A DNA stretch of 64,000 nucleotides from Acidimicrobiaceae bacterium (GCA_020637295.1 JACJWF010000002.1:124001-188000); one strand, 5' to 3'; counted from the first letter of the stretch, positions 44,727 through 52,913 are shown. The notes: generated by a model from the sequence alone, not told the origin. A program made the numbers and translations.

Positions 44727-46474
44727 GCACGCCGGCCGGTCAGCTCGCCTTCACCGACCCGCCGCTGGTCGCGCGGGTGGTGCCGGACCTGACCGGCCTG
44801 GACAAGCAGTTCGACTACCTCGTTCCCGAGTCGATGCGCGCCCAGGTGACGGTCGGCTCGCTGGTGCGGGTGTCGTTGCACGGCCGGCGGGTCGGCGGCT
44901 GGGTGGTGGCGCTGGGCCCGCCGGACCCTGCGCTGCCCGTGGAGCGGCTGGTGGAGATCGCCAAGTGGTCGTCCATCGGCCCGTCGGAGGATCTGGTCGC
45001 GTTGGCGGCCTGGGCCGGCCCCCGCTGGGGCACCGACCGCCTCCGCCCCTACCTTGTCGCGGCCTCACCGCCGACGATGGTGGTCAGGCCGCGACAAGTT
45101 CGCCGGACGGTGGGGGTGTCGGCGGCCGTCGGTGGGTCTGTGGGGTCTGTCGGGTCGGAGGTGGAGCGCATCGCCCCGCTCACCGACCCGCTGCCGATCG
45201 TGGTGGCGGCGGCACGTCGGGGGCCGGCGCTGGTGCTGCACCCGTCGCCGGCGGCCGCGGCGGCGCTGGGGCGACGGCTGCGGCGGGAGGGCTTCACGGT
45301 GGCGGTGGCGCCGGAGGACTGGGCGTCGGCCGCCGCCGGTGTGGACGTGGTGGTCGGCGCTCGGGCCGCGGCGTGGGCGCCCTGCCCGGATCTGCGTGCT
45401 GTGGTAGTGCTGGACGAGCACGACGAGGCGTACCAAGAGGAGCGGTCACCGACCTGGCATGCCCGCGACGTGGTGGTGGAGCGCGCCCGGCGTGCCGGTG
45501 CATCCTGTGTGCTGGTGTCGCCGTGCCCGACGGCCACGGCGGTGCGCTGGGCCGGGGCCGAGGTGCACGACCTGCCGGCGGGGGAGCGGGTGCCCGGCTG
45601 GCCGTTCCTGGAGATCGACGACCGCAGCGACCTGGAGCCGTGGAAGCGGTCGTTGGTCGGCTCGGCGCTGATCGCCCACCTGCGCGACCCGGCGAAGCGG
45701 GTGGTCTGCGTGCTGAACACCACCGGCCGGGCCCGGCTGCTGGCGTGCCGAGCGTGCCGGACCTTGCAGCGGTGCGAACGCTGCGAGGCCGCGGTCGCTC
45801 AACACGACGACGGCATGTTCCACTGCCCGCGCTGCGACGCGGTGCGGCCCCAGGTCTGCCAGGCGTGCGGCGGCACGGCCATGGCGCTGTCGAAGCCGGG
45901 CGTCACCCGGCTGCGGGAGGAGTTGGAGGCCGCGGCGAACCGGCCGGTGGCGGCGGTCACCGGGGCGACGGACGACCTGCCCGCGGGCGACGTGTTCATC
46001 GGCACGGAGGCGGTGCTGCACCGGGTGCGCGGCGTGGACGTGGTGGCGTTCCTGGACATCGATGCCGAACTGCTGGCGCCCCGGTACCGGGCGGCCGAGC
46101 AGGCGATGGCGCTGCTGGTGCGCGCCGGCCGCCTGGTGGGGCCGCGCTCTGGCGGTGGGCGGGTGCTGGTGCAGACCCACGTGCCCGACCACCCGGTGCT
46201 GCAGGCGTACCGCTTTGCCGACCCCGAACGCCTGGATGCCATCGAACTGGCCCGCCGCCGTCTCCTCGGCCTGCCGCCGTTCCGGGCGCTGGCCGCGGTG
46301 GAGGGTGCAGAGGCCGGGGAGTTCGCTGCCGCAACCGGCCTGGAGTCTGCACCGACAGCCCGCGGCGTGCTGCTGCGCGCCGACACCTGGGAGGAGTTGG
46401 GCCGCCGCCTGGCCACCACCCCGCGCCCGAAAGGCAGCCGGCTGCGGGTCGAGGTCGACCCACCCCGCGCCTGA
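44723..46474 (+). CDS. priA: PriA-like primosome protein without helicase motifs
   Basis: A 583-residue replication-restart-type protein. The N-terminal 3'-DNA-binding domain (FDYLVPESM, VGSLVRVSLHGRRVGGWVV) and a cysteine-rich zinc region are clear: CRACRTLQRCERC then HCPRCD and CQACGG, four CxxC pairs. The Walker A GxGKT expected before VLHPSP is absent, as in other actinobacterial PriA proteins, so ATP-driven unwinding is unlikely. DEHDEAYQEE replaces DEEH. GTG start overlapping metK. A 46-nt hairpin lies inside the reading frame. Confidence 0.9.
   Translation: MSTPAGQLAFTDPPLVARVVPDLTGLDKQFDYLVPESMRAQVTVGSLVRVSLHGRRVGGWVVALGPPDPALPVERLVEIAKWSSIGPSEDLVALAAWAGPRWGTDRLRPYLVAASPPTMVVRPRQVRRTVGVSAAVGGSVGSVGSEVERIAPLTDPLPIVVAAARRGPALVLHPSPAAAAALGRRLRREGFTVAVAPEDWASAAAGVDVVVGARAAAWAPCPDLRAVVVLDEHDEAYQEERSPTWHARDVVVERARRAGASCVLVSPCPTATAVRWAGAEVHDLPAGERVPGWPFLEIDDRSDLEPWKRSLVGSALIAHLRDPAKRVVCVLNTTGRARLLACRACRTLQRCERCEAAVAQHDDGMFHCPRCDAVRPQVCQACGGTAMALSKPGVTRLREELEAAANRPVAAVTGATDDLPAGDVFIGTEAVLHRVRGVDVVAFLDIDAELLAPRYRAAEQAMALLVRAGRLVGPRSGGGRVLVQTHVPDHPVLQAYRFADPERLDAIELARRRLLGLPPFRALAAVEGAEAGEFAAATGLESAPTARGVLLRADTWEELGRRLATTPRPKGSRLRVEVDPPRA
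45053..45098. repeat. long hairpin inside priA
   Basis: 20-nt arms (CTTGTCGCGGCCTCACCGCC against its complement, 18/20) around a 6-nt loop, translated in frame by priA. Size resembles the 47-nt intergenic hairpins, but the arm sequence differs. Confidence 0.6.
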
Positions 46475-46477
46475 CCT

Positions 46478-46540
46478 GTTCCCGCGCCCACGGGCGCGGG
46501 AACACGTCGAATCTGACGTGAAATCGCGCCCGTGGGCGCG
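46478..46540. terminator. paired GC hairpins between convergent genes
   Basis: GTTCCCGCGCCC-AC-GGGCGCGGGAAC style hairpin (46478-46503, 12-bp stem) and the perfect palindrome CGCGCCCGTGGGCGCG (46525-46540) fill the gap between priA and the convergent methyltransferase gene. They share the core GCGCCC/GGGCGC and probably end transcription from both sides; there is no U-tract. Confidence 0.55.
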
Positions 46541-46541
46541 C

Positions 46542-47171
46542 TTACAGGCCGTCGCTCGCGGCGTCGATCGCCGACGCGACCCGCAGGATGCGGTAGCCGG
46601 CGGAACTGGCGAGCCGGATCGCGGGGAGGTTCCGGTTGGTGAGCCACGTCTGGAGGGAGTCGCTGCCGAGGTGCTTGTGGACCACGAGGACCGCCTCGCC
46701 GCCGGGAACGAGCCGGCCGAGCCAGCGCAGCAGCATCTCGTGCAGCGCGGACTTGCCGATGCGGATGGCCGGGTTGCTCCAGATCGCGGCGAACCGCACG
46801 TCCGGGGGCACGTCATCGGGGGCACAGACCCGCACGTTGGTCAACTCGTTGCGGGCGGCGTTGGCGGCGCACAGGCCCCGCGCCCGCTCGTTCACGTCCA
46901 CGGCCCACACCGTGGCGCCCGGCGCCCGCCGGGCCAGGGTGAGCGCGATCGGGCCGTAGCCGCAGCCGAGGTCCAACACGTCACCGGTCGCCGGCGGGGC
47001 CGGTGCCTTCAGCAGCAGCAGTTTCGTCCCTGCGTCGATGCGGTCGTAGCCGAACACTCCCCGGTCCGTCGTCAGCGTGAGCGACCCGTCGGGCAGCAGG
47101 AGGGTGACGTCGCGGGGCGCGGACGGGGCCGTCGGGTCCTCGTCGAAGTAGTGAGAGCCGGGCGCGGTCAC
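46542..47171 (-). CDS. class I SAM methyltransferase, RsmC/RlmG-like
   Basis: A 209-residue methyltransferase with the small-domain opening GSHYFDEDPTAPSAPR and GVFGYDRIDAGTKLLL, motif I VLDLGCGYGPIA and motif IV WSNPAIRIGK (NPP-type in relatives). These features match the 16S m2G1207-type methylase fold (MTS), though actinobacterial members are of uncertain substrate. GTG start at 47171, 22 bp from the divergent def start. It converges on priA. Confidence 0.82.
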   Translation of the reverse strand: MTAPGSHYFDEDPTAPSAPRDVTLLLPDGSLTLTTDRGVFGYDRIDAGTKLLLLKAPAPPATGDVLDLGCGYGPIALTLARRAPGATVWAVDVNERARGLCAANAARNELTNVRVCAPDDVPPDVRFAAIWSNPAIRIGKSALHEMLLRWLGRLVPGGEAVLVVHKHLGSDSLQTWLTNRNLPAIRLASSAGYRILRVASAIDAASDGL

Positions 47172-47178
47172 GGGTCGG

Positions 47179-47184
47179 TAGCCT
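47179..47184 (+). promoter_or_regulatory. -10 element (TAGCCT) of def
   Basis: TAGCCT, 8 nt before the def ATG; the opposite strand at the same TA reads TACCGA toward the methyltransferase gene. Confidence 0.5.
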
Positions 47185-47192
47185 TGCACGCC

Positions 47193-47720
47193 ATGGCGTA
47201 CGAAATCCGCACCTACGGCGACCCGGTCCTGAAGACCCAGGCGCAGCCGATCGCGGAGATCAACGGCAAGGTCGCCCGCCTGGTGGACGACATGTTCGAC
47301 ACGCTGTACGACAGCGACACCGGCATCGCCTTGGCTGCGCCGCAGATCGGCGTGCAGAAGCAGATCGTGGTGTGGGACATCGACGACCAGCCGATGGTGC
47401 TGATCAACCCCACGGTGGTGGAGAGCGACGGCGAGTGGGTGTACAGCGAGGGCTGCCTCAGCATCCCCGAGCTGTACGTGGACATCCTCCGCCCGAATCA
47501 GGTGCTGGTGCGGGGCCTCACGCTCGACGGCGACGAGGTGGAGATCGAGGCCGACGAGCTGATGGGGCGGATGTTCCAGCACGAGATCGACCACCTCAAC
47601 GGTGTGCTGATGTTCGACCGGATGACCCCGGACCAGCGCAAGCAGGCCATGGCGGAGTACCGGCGCCTGCAGGAGACGCCTGCCGCCCAGCCGCAGCGCC
47701 GCCGCCTCCGGCTGAAGTGA
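47193..47720 (+). CDS. def: peptide deformylase
   Basis: A 175-residue Fe/Zn metallopeptidase that removes N-formyl from new proteins. All three motifs are present: GIALAAPQIG (GxGLAAPQ with Ile for Gly-Leu variation), EGCLSIP and QHEIDHLNG. A basic C-terminal tail (PQRRRLRLK) follows. It is operonic with fmt (GTGA overlap) and rsmB. Confidence 0.95.
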   Translation: MAYEIRTYGDPVLKTQAQPIAEINGKVARLVDDMFDTLYDSDTGIALAAPQIGVQKQIVVWDIDDQPMVLINPTVVESDGEWVYSEGCLSIPELYVDILRPNQVLVRGLTLDGDEVEIEADELMGRMFQHEIDHLNGVLMFDRMTPDQRKQAMAEYRRLQETPAAQPQRRRLRLK

Positions 47721-48565
47721 CCGCCCCCGTGCGCCGCCGGCTGGCGTTCCTCGGCACGCCGGCAATGGCCGTGCCGCCCTTGCAGGCCCTGGTGGACGCC
47801 GGGCACGACGTGGCGCTGGTCATCACCCGGGTGGACAAGCGGCGTGGGCGTGGTGGCGAGCTGTCGCCGTCGCCGGTGAAGGCCGCGGCGCTGGAGCTCG
47901 GCATCCCCGTCAGCCACCGGGTGGACGACGTGCTCGGCCAGGGCGTCGAGCTGGGCGTGGTGGTGGCGTTCGGCCAGCTCATCAAGCCGCACGTGCTGGC
48001 CGAGGTGCCGATGGTCAACTCCCACTTCTCCCTGCTGCCCCGCTGGCGCGGCGCGGCCCCGGTGGAGCGTGCCCTGCTGGCCGGCGACGCCGAGACCGGC
48101 GTGTGCCTGATGCAGCTGGAGGAAGGGCTGGACACCGGGCCCGTGTACGACACGGTGCGGGTGCCGATCCGGCCGGACGCCACGGGCGACTCGCTGCGCG
48201 CCGAACTGGTGGCCGCCGGGGTGGAGCAGTTGGTGCGCTGCCTCGCCGAGCCGCTGCCCGATCCGCAGCCGCAGGTGGGTGAGCCGGTCTACGCGGCCAA
48301 GCTCGCCCCGGACGACCTGCGGATCGACTGGGCTGCCGGCGCCGTCGCCGCCGACCGGCAGATCCGGCTGGGCGGTGCCTGGACGACGTTCCGCGGTAAG
48401 CGGATGAAGGTGCTGGCCGCGGATCCGCAGGGCGACGGCGCTTCGCTCGCGTCGCCCGTCGCCGGCCTCACCGTGGTGCGTGTTCAGCCCGAGGGCAAGG
48501 GGCCGATGCTGCTGGCCGACTACCTGCGCGGCGCCCGCCCCGAACCCGGCGAGCGGTTCGAATGA
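47717..48565 (+). CDS. fmt: methionyl-tRNA formyltransferase
   Basis: A 282-residue enzyme formylating Met-tRNA-fMet. The N-terminal Rossmann domain has LAFLGTPAMAVPPLQAL and the catalytic NSHFSLLPRWRGAAPVERAL (Asn, His); LMQLEEGLDTGPVY follows. The C-terminal tRNA-binding domain looks short, making the protein smaller than the usual ~310 residues. GTG start overlapping def; the end overlaps rsmB. Confidence 0.93.
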   Translation: MTAPVRRRLAFLGTPAMAVPPLQALVDAGHDVALVITRVDKRRGRGGELSPSPVKAAALELGIPVSHRVDDVLGQGVELGVVVAFGQLIKPHVLAEVPMVNSHFSLLPRWRGAAPVERALLAGDAETGVCLMQLEEGLDTGPVYDTVRVPIRPDATGDSLRAELVAAGVEQLVRCLAEPLPDPQPQVGEPVYAAKLAPDDLRIDWAAGAVAADRQIRLGGAWTTFRGKRMKVLAADPQGDGASLASPVAGLTVVRVQPEGKGPMLLADYLRGARPEPGERFE

Positions 48566-49672
48566 CCATGTCGTCGCGAGCAGTGGCCTTCCGTTGCCTC
48601 CAACGGGTGGACCACGACGGCGCCTACGCGAACTTGGTCACTCCCGCCGAACTGGGCCGCAGCGACCTGCCGGAGCGGGACCGCAAGTTCGTCACCGACC
48701 TGGTCTACGGCACCACGCGCATGCGGCGTGCGTGCGACGCGCTGGTGGACCGCTTCCTCGCCACCGAGCCTGCGCCGGAGATCCGCACCCTGCTACGGCT
48801 TGGTGCCTACCAGCTGGCGTTCGCCGGGGTCGCCCCGCACGCGGCCGTCGGCGAGACCGTGGCGCTGGCGCCGAAGCGGCTGCGCGGCTTCGTCAACGCC
48901 GTGCTGCGCAATGTCGGCCGCACGGAGATGCAGTGGCCGTCGGAGGCGGTGCGCCTGAGCTACCCGGACTGGTTGTTCGACCGGCTCGTCGCCGATCTCG
49001 GCGAATCCGATGCCGTGGCGGCGATGACCACCATGAACGAACCTCCGGAGGTCACCGAGCGCGCCGACGGCTACATCCAGGACCTCGGCTCCCAATGGGT
49101 GGCCGCCGCCGTGCACGCCGCGCCGGGCGACACGGTCCTCGACGCGTGGGCCGCGCCCGGCGGCAAGGCGACGGCCATCGCCTCGACCGGCGCAGTCGTC
49201 GTCGCCGCCGACCTTCAACCCACCGGGTCAGGCCTGATCACCTCCAACGCCCTTCGTGTAGCGGCTTCCACCGTGTTGCCGGTGGTGGCGGACGCGACAA
49301 GTTCGGCGTTTCGGAGGGGTGGGTTCGACCATGTGCTGGTGGATGCGCCGTGTTCCGGGGCTGGGCACGTTGCGCCGCCGGCCGGACGCCCGCTGGCGCG
49401 TCCAGCCGTCGTCGGTGGGGGAGTTGGCCGCGCTGCAACAACGGATCGTGGACGACGTTGCCGACCTGGTGGCACCCGGCGGCACGCTGACCTACTCGGT
49501 CTGCACGCTGCTGGCCGAGGAGTCCGCCGAGCACCGGGTGCCGGACGGCTCCACCCCGATCACCGACCGCCCTGCCGGCACCTGGCGGCCGTTCGGCACC
49601 GGGTGGCGGGTGCTCCCGCAGGACGCCGGAACGGATGGGATGATCCTGTTCCGCTGGCGCCGCACCGGCTGA
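48562..49672 (+). pseudogene. rsmB: 16S rRNA m5C967 methyltransferase-like gene, frameshifted
   Basis: The first part (ATG 48562) gives a NusB-like N-domain and a SAM domain with DAWAAPGGKATA and FDHVLVDAPCSG; the rest (LGTLRRRPDARWRVQPSS..., YSVCTLLAEESAEH with the second catalytic Cys) is in the -1 frame. The break is at GGGG 49357-49360: removing one G restores a continuous protein of about 369 residues. It may be a sequencing error or a real disruption. The gene is the last of def-fmt-rsmB. Confidence 0.85.
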
Positions 49673-49681
49673 GCCCGCAGC

Positions 49682-50500
49682 TCAGCGAGCCTCGCCGCTG
49701 CAGACGAACGCGCCCGTGCGGGTGTCGATGCGCAGCATGCCCCCGCCGTCGGCCATCTGCCGCTCGACGACCCGTGTGAGCTCCCGCCGTTGGTCCTCGG
49801 TGGCCGACTGAGCGGGCGGGATGGACATTGCATACGCGGTTACCGCCTCTGCGTCGTCCACGAGAAGCGGGTTGATGAACGAGTGCCAGGCGATGGTGCC
49901 GAAGCATTCGCGCAACATCGACTCGCCGTTGTCGATCGCGAACGCCGAGTTCAGGCCCAGCTCCTGCGGGCCGAACACCTCCGCGATCAGCGCGTTCAAT
50001 TGGCGCATGTGGCCCGGTGCGTTGGTGGCAATCAGGGCCACCCCGTCCGTGCGGAGGACGCGGCGGAATTCGGCAAGCGCCGCAGGAGGATCTGGCACGT
50101 GGTAGAGCATGTGGTTGGCTATCAGGACGTCGAAGGTGTCGTCGCCGAACGGGAGGCGCTGGGCATCGGCGACCGCGCCCTCCACGGCGTACCCGGCCGC
50201 GGCGACTGCAGCGGTGGCGTCGGCGACCATGCCGGGGGAGATGTCGGCCACGGTGACGCGCAGGCTGCGGGGCAGCGCCGGGTACTCCCAGAACCTGCCG
50301 GGGCCGGCGCCGATGTCCAGCACGGCACCGCCATCCGGCCAGTGCACCAGCCCGGCCTCCCACTCGCGGAACGGCTGTGCCGCCGTCGAGTAGCGGTCGT
50401 GCAGCGCGCTGCGGCTGCGGAGGTTGGCCGCAGTCGCGTACTGGCCCGCCGCCAGCGCTGCGGGGTCGCGGAGCGCGCCGATGGGAGTCTGGTCGGGCAT
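49682..50500 (-). CDS. class I SAM-dependent methyltransferase
   Basis: A 272-residue methyltransferase of the Methyltransf_11/25 type: motif I VLDIGAGPGRFWEYP, motif II VADISPGM, and LIANHMLYHVPDPPAALAEFRRVLRTDG (motif IV/V; given here as LIANHMLYHVPDP). The substrate is unknown. The ATG has TAGAGT 6 nt upstream. It diverges from mogA across a 43-bp gap with two -10 elements. Confidence 0.85.
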   Translation of the reverse strand: MPDQTPIGALRDPAALAAGQYATAANLRSRSALHDRYSTAAQPFREWEAGLVHWPDGGAVLDIGAGPGRFWEYPALPRSLRVTVADISPGMVADATAAVAAAGYAVEGAVADAQRLPFGDDTFDVLIANHMLYHVPDPPAALAEFRRVLRTDGVALIATNAPGHMRQLNALIAEVFGPQELGLNSAFAIDNGESMLRECFGTIAWHSFINPLLVDDAEAVTAYAMSIPPAQSATEDQRRELTRVVERQMADGGGMLRIDTRTGAFVCSGEAR

Positions 50501-50506
50501 GGCCGG

Positions 50507-50512
50507 ACTCTA
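50507..50512 (-). promoter_or_regulatory. -10 element (TAGAGT) of methyltransferase gene
   Basis: TAGAGT on the minus strand, 6 nt before the ATG at 50500. Confidence 0.5.
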
Positions 50513-50531
50513 CGGCCACTCGGCGGCGCGG

Positions 50532-50537
50532 TACCGT
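50532..50537 (+). promoter_or_regulatory. -10 element (TACCGT) of mogA
   Basis: TACCGT, 6 nt before the ATG at 50544, which supports that start. Confidence 0.45.
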
Positions 50538-50543
50538 CGGGGC

Positions 50544-51023
50544 ATGACCGAGGAACGACTCGCCGCGAAGGTGCTCACGGTGTCGGACGGGGTGATCGCC
50601 GGGACCCGGGTGGATGCCAGCGGCGCAGCACTCGCGGAATTGCTGGCGGCGAACGGGTTCGCCGTCGTCGACCAGCAGGTGGTGGCGGACGGCACGGACA
50701 GCGTGGCCGCCGCCCTGACGGACATGACGGACGGCTTCGCCGGGCTGGTGGTCAGCACCGGCGGCACCGGGTTCGCCCCCAGGGACCAGACACCGGAAGG
50801 CACCCGCGCCGTCATCGAGCGCGAGGCCCCAGGTCTGGCGGAGGCCATGCGGCTGGTGAACCCGCTCGGCCGGCTGAGCCGCGGCATCGTCGGCATCCGC
50901 GGCCAGGCCGTCATCTGCAACACCCCCGGGTCCCCGAAGGGCTGTGTCGAGCAGCTCACCGCGATCCTCGACGTCCTGCCCCACGCCCTCCGCCTCCTCG
51001 CCGACACCCCCACTTCCCACTGA
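50544..51023 (+). CDS. mogA: MogA/MoaB-family molybdopterin protein
   Basis: A 159-residue MPT-binding protein, likely the molybdopterin adenylyltransferase. LTVSDGVIAGTRVDASGAAL, VSTGGTGFAPRDQTPE (catalytic loop) and NTPGSPKGCVEQL are the family motifs. Together with mobA at 8341 it indicates molybdenum cofactor synthesis. It is monocistronic and followed by a hairpin-repeat doublet. Confidence 0.9.
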   Translation: MTEERLAAKVLTVSDGVIAGTRVDASGAALAELLAANGFAVVDQQVVADGTDSVAAALTDMTDGFAGLVVSTGGTGFAPRDQTPEGTRAVIEREAPGLAEAMRLVNPLGRLSRGIVGIRGQAVICNTPGSPKGCVEQLTAILDVLPHALRLLADTPTSH

Positions 51024-51032
51024 CCCCGTTCC

Positions 51033-51079
51033 CAAGTTGGCGGTGAGTGGCGGTGGTGCCGCACCTGAGCGCCAACTTG
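51033..51079. repeat. 47-nt hairpin repeat, pair 2 copy C
   Basis: 21-nt arms beginning CAAGTTGGCGGTGAG and ending GAGCGCCAACTTG, loop TGGTG. Same family and length as 28321-28367, opposite orientation. Confidence 0.9.
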
Positions 51080-51093
51080 CCGAGAAGCCCGGG

Positions 51094-51140
51094 CAAGTCG
51101 GCGGTGAGTGGCGGTGGTGCCGCACCTGAGCGCCAACTTG
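51094..51140. repeat. 47-nt hairpin repeat, pair 2 copy D
   Basis: Almost identical to copy C (one difference seen, CAAGTC for CAAGTT) and separated from it by 14 nt, the same spacer length as in pair 1. Confidence 0.9.
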
Positions 51141-51180
51141 GGGATGGGGAATGGCCTGGGAGGTCGCTGGGCGCTGCCGG

Positions 51181-51186
51181 TAGCCT
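51181..51186 (+). promoter_or_regulatory. -10 element (TAGCCT) of hisG
   Basis: TAGCCT, 8 nt before the GTG at 51195; chooses this start. Confidence 0.5.
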
Positions 51187-51194
51187 CGACATCC

Positions 51195-52070
51195 GTGCTG
51201 CGACTCGTACTGCCCAAGGGCTCGCTGGAGAAGGCCACGATGGACCTGTTCGAGGCGGCGGACCTCCCGGTGGTCCGCTCCTCGTCCGTCGACTACAAGG
51301 CCTCCATCGACGACCCGCGCATCGCCGAGGTGCGCATCCTCCGACCGCAGGAGATCCCGGCCTACGTGGCCGAAGGCCTGTTCGACATCGGCATCACCGG
51401 CCGGGACTGGGTGGAGGAGACCGCCAGCGACGTGGTCAGCCTCGGGGAGATGAAGTACTCCAAGGCCACCAGCCTGCCCATCCGGGTGGTCGTGGCCGTG
51501 GCCGGCGACAGCCCTGCCCAGCAGGTGGAGGACCTGCCCCACGACCTGCGAGTCAGCACTGAGTACCCGGAGCTCACCCGCCGGTTCTTCGAATCCAAGG
51601 GCATCCGCGCGGACATCCGCCTCAGCTACGGGGCCAGTGAGGCGAAGATCCCCGACATCGCCGACTGCATCGTGGACATCACCGAGACCGGCCGGGCCCT
51701 GCGTGCCGCCGGCCTGCGGATCATCGGCGAGATCCTCCAGAGCTACACCGAGGTGGTGGCCAACAAGGCGGCCTACGAGGACCCCGCCAAGCGCCACGCC
51801 ATGGGCCAGTTGATGACCCTGCTGAACGGCACGCTCGACGCCCGCGGCAAGGTGCTGGTGAAGATGAACGTGCCCACCGACCGGCTGGAGGCCGTGCTGG
51901 CCAAGGTGCCCTCCCTGAAGTCGCCGACGGTCAACGAACTGGCCGGCGGGGAGGGCTTCGCCGTGGAGACCGTCGTGGCCAAGAACCAGATCAACCGCCT
52001 GATCCCCGACCTGGTGGACGCCGGCGCCACCGGCATCCTCGAGCTGCCGATCTCCAAGATCATCCCGTGA
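51195..52070 (+). CDS. hisG: ATP phosphoribosyltransferase, long form
   Basis: First enzyme of histidine synthesis, 291 residues. LVLPKGSLEKATMDLF, FDIGITGRDWVEE and DCIVDITETGRALRAAGL (PRPP loop) form the catalytic domain; the C-terminal ~75 residues (LVKMNVPTDRLEAVLAKVPSL in part) are the histidine-sensing HisG_C domain of the long form, so no HisZ is needed. Other his genes are not in the window. The end overlaps the cold-shock-like gene. Confidence 0.94.
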   Translation: MLRLVLPKGSLEKATMDLFEAADLPVVRSSSVDYKASIDDPRIAEVRILRPQEIPAYVAEGLFDIGITGRDWVEETASDVVSLGEMKYSKATSLPIRVVVAVAGDSPAQQVEDLPHDLRVSTEYPELTRRFFESKGIRADIRLSYGASEAKIPDIADCIVDITETGRALRAAGLRIIGEILQSYTEVVANKAAYEDPAKRHAMGQLMTLLNGTLDARGKVLVKMNVPTDRLEAVLAKVPSLKSPTVNELAGGEGFAVETVVAKNQINRLIPDLVDAGATGILELPISKIIP

Positions 52071-52264
52071 GCGAGTTCCGCGGCACCGTCGTGGCCTTCG
52101 ACAGGGAGGTCGGCCTCGGCACCGTGCGCCGTGACGACGGGGCGGAGTTCGCCTTCCACTGCATCGAGATCGCCGACGGCAGCCGCGACATCCCGGTCGG
52201 CGCCGAGGTCGGCTTCGGCCTGATCTGCAAGCTCGGCCGCTACGAGGCCGCCGCGCTCGGATGA
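52067..52264 (+). CDS. cold-shock-domain-like small protein
   Basis: A 65-residue single-domain protein opening FRGTVVAFDREVGLGTVRRDDGAEF (in part), which follows the CSD pattern GTV..F....G.G.I..DDG. The canonical RNP1 KGFGFI is replaced by VGLGTV, so nucleic-acid binding may be weaker or different. It overlaps both hisG (ATG/GTGA-type) and the alkyltransferase-like gene, so all three are likely co-expressed. Confidence 0.75.
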   Translation: MSEFRGTVVAFDREVGLGTVRRDDGAEFAFHCIEIADGSRDIPVGAEVGFGLICKLGRYEAAALG

Positions 52265-52593
52265 ACGAGCGCGACCGGCGGATCCTCGACGTCATCCGGT
52301 CGCTGCGCGAGGGCGAGGTGGTGAGCTACGGCGACATCGCCGAGGACGCCGGCTACCCGGGGCTCAGCCGGCGGGTCGGCCACCTTCTGGCGTCCACCGA
52401 CGACGACCTGCCGTGGTGGCGGGTGGTCAACTCGGCCGGCCGCCTGGTGCCCGGCAACGAGCGCGAGCAGACGGCGCTGCTGAAGGAGGAAGGGGTGACC
52501 GTGGCCGACGGACGGGTGCGGGCCGCCCGCTTCGGCAGGTTCAGTCGCCCGGCTGCTCGGCCTCGCCCGCCTGCTGCTCCATCGCACCCTTGA
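52261..52593 (+). CDS. alkyltransferase-like protein (ATL), MGMT family without active Cys
   Basis: A 110-residue protein with the MGMT DNA-binding domain: VVSYGDIAEDAGYPGLSRRVGHLL and LPWWRVVNSAGRLVPG. The MGMT active site PCHRV reads PWWRV, with Trp for the alkyl-accepting Cys, which defines ATL proteins that flag O6-alkylguanine for nucleotide excision repair. The Pro/Ala-rich tail overlaps the end of a convergent gene by 53 bp. Confidence 0.87.
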   Translation: MNERDRRILDVIRSLREGEVVSYGDIAEDAGYPGLSRRVGHLLASTDDDLPWWRVVNSAGRLVPGNEREQTALLKEEGVTVADGRVRAARFGRFSRPAARPRPPAAPSHP

Positions 52594-52906
52594 TCTGCAC
52601 GAACGCCAGGCGGATGTTGCCGAGGGCGTTCTTCAGGGTCTGGGCGTCCTCGCCGAGGCGGTCGCCCAACCCGTCCACCAGGCAGCCGACGGCGTCGATG
52701 GCCAGTGCCGCCTGGGGGAGTGAGGGCGGGTCGGCGCTGAGGTGGATGGCGGCCAGTTCGTACAGCCCCATCACATGGTTGGACACGACGTACTCGGCGG
52801 GGACGTCGGCCAGCCGGGCCCGGGCATCGTGCAGGGCGGCCTCCGCATCGTCCAGGCGGGAGTCGTCGTAGGTGTCGTGCTCGCCGGCGTCGTGATCGTG
52901 CGTCAT
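52541..52906 (-). CDS. small helical protein, DUF1844-like
   Basis: A 121-residue protein. After an acidic start (THDHDAGEHDTYDDSRLDDAE) the core NHVMGLYELAAIHLS, AALAIDAVGCLVDGLGDRLGEDAQTLKNAL and IRLAFVQIKG recalls DUF1844, often encoded near infC in actinobacteria. The function is unknown. ATG at 52906, with TACGCT 7 nt upstream. It diverges from the infC leader. Confidence 0.72.
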   Translation of the reverse strand: MTHDHDAGEHDTYDDSRLDDAEAALHDARARLADVPAEYVVSNHVMGLYELAAIHLSADPPSLPQAALAIDAVGCLVDGLGDRLGEDAQTLKNALGNIRLAFVQIKGAMEQQAGEAEQPGD

Positions 52907-52913
52907 CGCTGGT

